In this document: positions 4,691-6,159 of the stretch, one piece after another
Position numbering within the stretch: the first letter of the stretch is position 1
Layout of the letters: the number at the start of each line of letters is the position of its first letter
Assembly: GCA_003641695.1 (NCBI GenBank)
Contig: QNBL01000171.1
Coordinates: 1-6,159 of the forward strand
Source of the DNA: Spirochaetota bacterium
GTDB lineage: Bacteria; Spirochaetota; Spirochaetia; B11-G9
Length of the DNA stretch: 6,159 nucleotides
Reading direction: 5' to 3'
Notes under the pieces: model-generated
Databases searched by the model: none
What the model saw: only the letters and a program-made list of their open reading frames with translations
What the model was told of the DNA's origin: nothing
Program-made: the position numbers and the translations under genes

Positions 4691-6159
4691 ATGGGAATGT
4701 TTTGCTACCAATGCCAGGAAGCGGCAAAAAATACCGGCTGTACAATAAGAGGAGTCTGCGGCAAGACTCCAGAAACATCTTTACTGCAGGATCTACTGAT
4801 CTACAACCTGAAAGGAATCGCAATCTACGGAGAAGCATTATACCGGAAAGGAGAACTTGATAACAGCACAGGCCGGTTTGTGGCCGAGGCTCTTTTTGCC
4901 ACCATTACCAATGCCAATTTTGATAACGATAGATTTACCAAGCTTATTAAACAGGCTGTTGAAATTAAAAAATCTTTAATGTCAGGGAACGAGCTCCCTC
5001 CCATTCTTCATGAAGCGGCAACCTGGATAAGCGATGATGAGAGTTCATTTACTGAAAAAGCACAGGAAGTCGGAGTTCTGTCTGAAAAAGACGAAGATAT
5101 AAGATCGCTGAAGGAGCTGATCATATACGGACTAAAGGGGATGGCGGCCTATATAGAACATGCTGCAGTTCTTGGAAGGGAGGATGAATCTCTTTACGGC
5201 TTTATGATGGAAGCGCTGTCTGCAACAACAAAAGATCTTTCGGTGGAAGCGTTGATAAACATGGTTCTCAAAACAGGAGAATACGGGGTAACCGCCATGG
5301 CTCTTCTTGATGAAGCAAATACCGGAAGTTACGGAAATCCGGAGATGACAACGGTTAATATTGGGGTTGGAAGCAAACCGGGAATTCTTATTTCGGGCCA
5401 TGATCTCAAGGATATGGAGCAGCTTCTTAAACAAACCGAAGGAACGGGGGTGGAGGTGTATACCCACAGCGAAATGCTGCCAGCCAACTACTACCCCGCT
5501 TTTAAAAAATACAAACATTTCCACGGAAACTATGGAAATGCATGGTGGAAACAGGATAAAGAGTTCGAATCCTTTAATGGACCTATTCTTATGACAACAA
5601 ACTGTATTGTTCCGGTAAAAGATTCCTACAGGGACCGGATTTTTACAACCGGAATGGCAGGGTACCCCGGAGTTCCGCATATTACTCCGGATAAAGATGG
5701 CACCAAGGATTTTACCCCGCTGATAGAACGTGCAAAATCCTGCAAACCGCCGACAGAGATAGAAACCGGAAGCATAGTAGGAGGGTTTGCCCACAAGCAG
5801 GTCTTTGATCTCTCCGATAAAATAGTGGATGCAGTTAAAACAGGTTCCATTAAAAAATTTGTCGTTATGAGCGGCTGTGACGGAAGGCAGAAAGGGAGAA
5901 ACTACTACACGGACTTTGCAGAATCCATGCCTGAAGATTCAGTTATCCTTACCTCCGGCTGCGCAAAATACCGGTACAACAAACTAAACCTGGGAGATAT
6001 AAACGGAATACCGAGAGTTCTTGATGCCGGACAGTGCAACGATTCCTACTCTCTGGTTCTTATAGCCTTAAAATTGAAGGAGATAATGGGGCTGGATGAT
6101 ATAAATCAACTCCCCATAGCCTACGATATTGCCTGGTATGAACAGAAAGCGGTTATTGT
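4691..6159 (+). CDS. hcp: Hybrid cluster protein / hydroxylamine reductase, 3' end beyond window
   Basis: Hcp is a cytoplasmic iron-sulfur protein that reduces hydroxylamine to ammonia in vitro. In cells it serves nitric oxide and nitrosative stress defence. The frame is open for 489 codons to the edge; the usual length of about 540-555 means roughly 50-65 residues are missing. The N-terminal motif is Cys5-x2-Cys8-x8-Cys17-x5-Cys23, the spacing of the anaerobe-type [4Fe-4S] class rather than the wider enterobacterial [2Fe-2S] class. All hybrid-cluster ligands are visible: His237 (ISGH), Glu261 (YTHSE), Cys305 (TTNC), Cys396 (MSGC, the persulfide position), Cys424 (TSGC), Cys449 (AGQC), Glu484 and Lys486 (WYEQK). 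Their spacing follows the Desulfovibrio protein. ATG at 4691 has AGGAG (4680-4684) at 6 nt. The gene is divergent from the Crp/Fnr-family gene and probably controlled by it through the palindrome at 4617-4630. Whether an Hcr-type reductase follows cannot be seen. Confidence 0.97.
   Translation, partial: MGMFCYQCQEAAKNTGCTIRGVCGKTPETSLLQDLLIYNLKGIAIYGEALYRKGELDNSTGRFVAEALFATITNANFDNDRFTKLIKQAVEIKKSLMSGNELPPILHEAATWISDDESSFTEKAQEVGVLSEKDEDIRSLKELIIYGLKGMAAYIEHAAVLGREDESLYGFMMEALSATTKDLSVEALINMVLKTGEYGVTAMALLDEANTGSYGNPEMTTVNIGVGSKPGILISGHDLKDMEQLLKQTEGTGVEVYTHSEMLPANYYPAFKKYKHFHGNYGNAWWKQDKEFESFNGPILMTTNCIVPVKDSYRDRIFTTGMAGYPGVPHITPDKDGTKDFTPLIERAKSCKPPTEIETGSIVGGFAHKQVFDLSDKIVDAVKTGSIKKFVVMSGCDGRQKGRNYYTDFAESMPEDSVILTSGCAKYRYNKLNLGDINGIPRVLDAGQCNDSYSLVLIALKLKEIMGLDDINQLPIAYDIAWYEQKAVI

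Noticed and set aside
4672..4860. Rightward small frame overlapping the start of hcp
   Set aside because: It is out of frame with hcp and encodes a low-complexity basic peptide; the SD at 4680-4684 serves hcp.
5132..5794. Leftward open frame of 220 codons opposite hcp
   Set aside because: It is wholly antisense to hcp, whose frame and ligands are conserved, and the peptide is Cys/His/Phe-rich without a domain.

Overview
The window looks like chromosomal DNA of a Gram-negative-type, anaerobic or facultatively anaerobic bacterium. It holds six protein genes (two cut by the window ends) and no sign of mobile DNA. A spirochaete is my best guess. The reasons are a lipoprotein with a relaxed lipobox (LTASC), a large FAA1-type acyl-CoA ligase, and an anaerobe-type hybrid cluster protein next to a Crp/Fnr regulator. 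This is inference from gene content; no rRNA or other marker is present.

Left part (1-3084), all leftward. An acyl-CoA ligase gene (1150-3084) overlaps by 17 nt the next gene, a VanY/M15B-type D-Ala carboxypeptidase-like lipoprotein (327-1166), so the two are probably one coupled transcript. After a 127-nt gap with a strong 12-bp inverted repeat comes the 5' end of a gene for a glycoside hydrolase family 9-like protein (1-199). It starts at TTG and has no signal peptide.

Middle (3085-3864). The ligase gene is divergent from a small four-helix membrane protein gene of unknown function (3234-3638). That gene has a near-consensus sigma-70 promoter and a leader hairpin that would bury its Shine-Dalgarno sequence. 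A hairpin with a short T run follows it, in the convergent gap before the next leftward gene.

Right part (3865-6159). A Crp/Fnr-family regulator (leftward, best start 4572) is divergent from hcp, the hybrid cluster protein / hydroxylamine reductase gene, which runs off the right edge. All eight hybrid-cluster ligands and the four N-terminal cluster cysteines are visible. The 118-nt gap between them carries the palindrome GTAAC-N4-GTTAC, with the geometry of a Crp/Fnr-family operator, upstream of a plausible hcp -10 box. The layout is that of an HcpR-hcp nitrosative-stress module.

I see no CRISPR array, tRNA, rRNA, insertion sequence or clearly new multi-gene system. The most informative items are regulatory: the hcp operator, the SD-burying leader hairpin, and the inverted repeat overlapping a possible promoter of the GH9-like gene.
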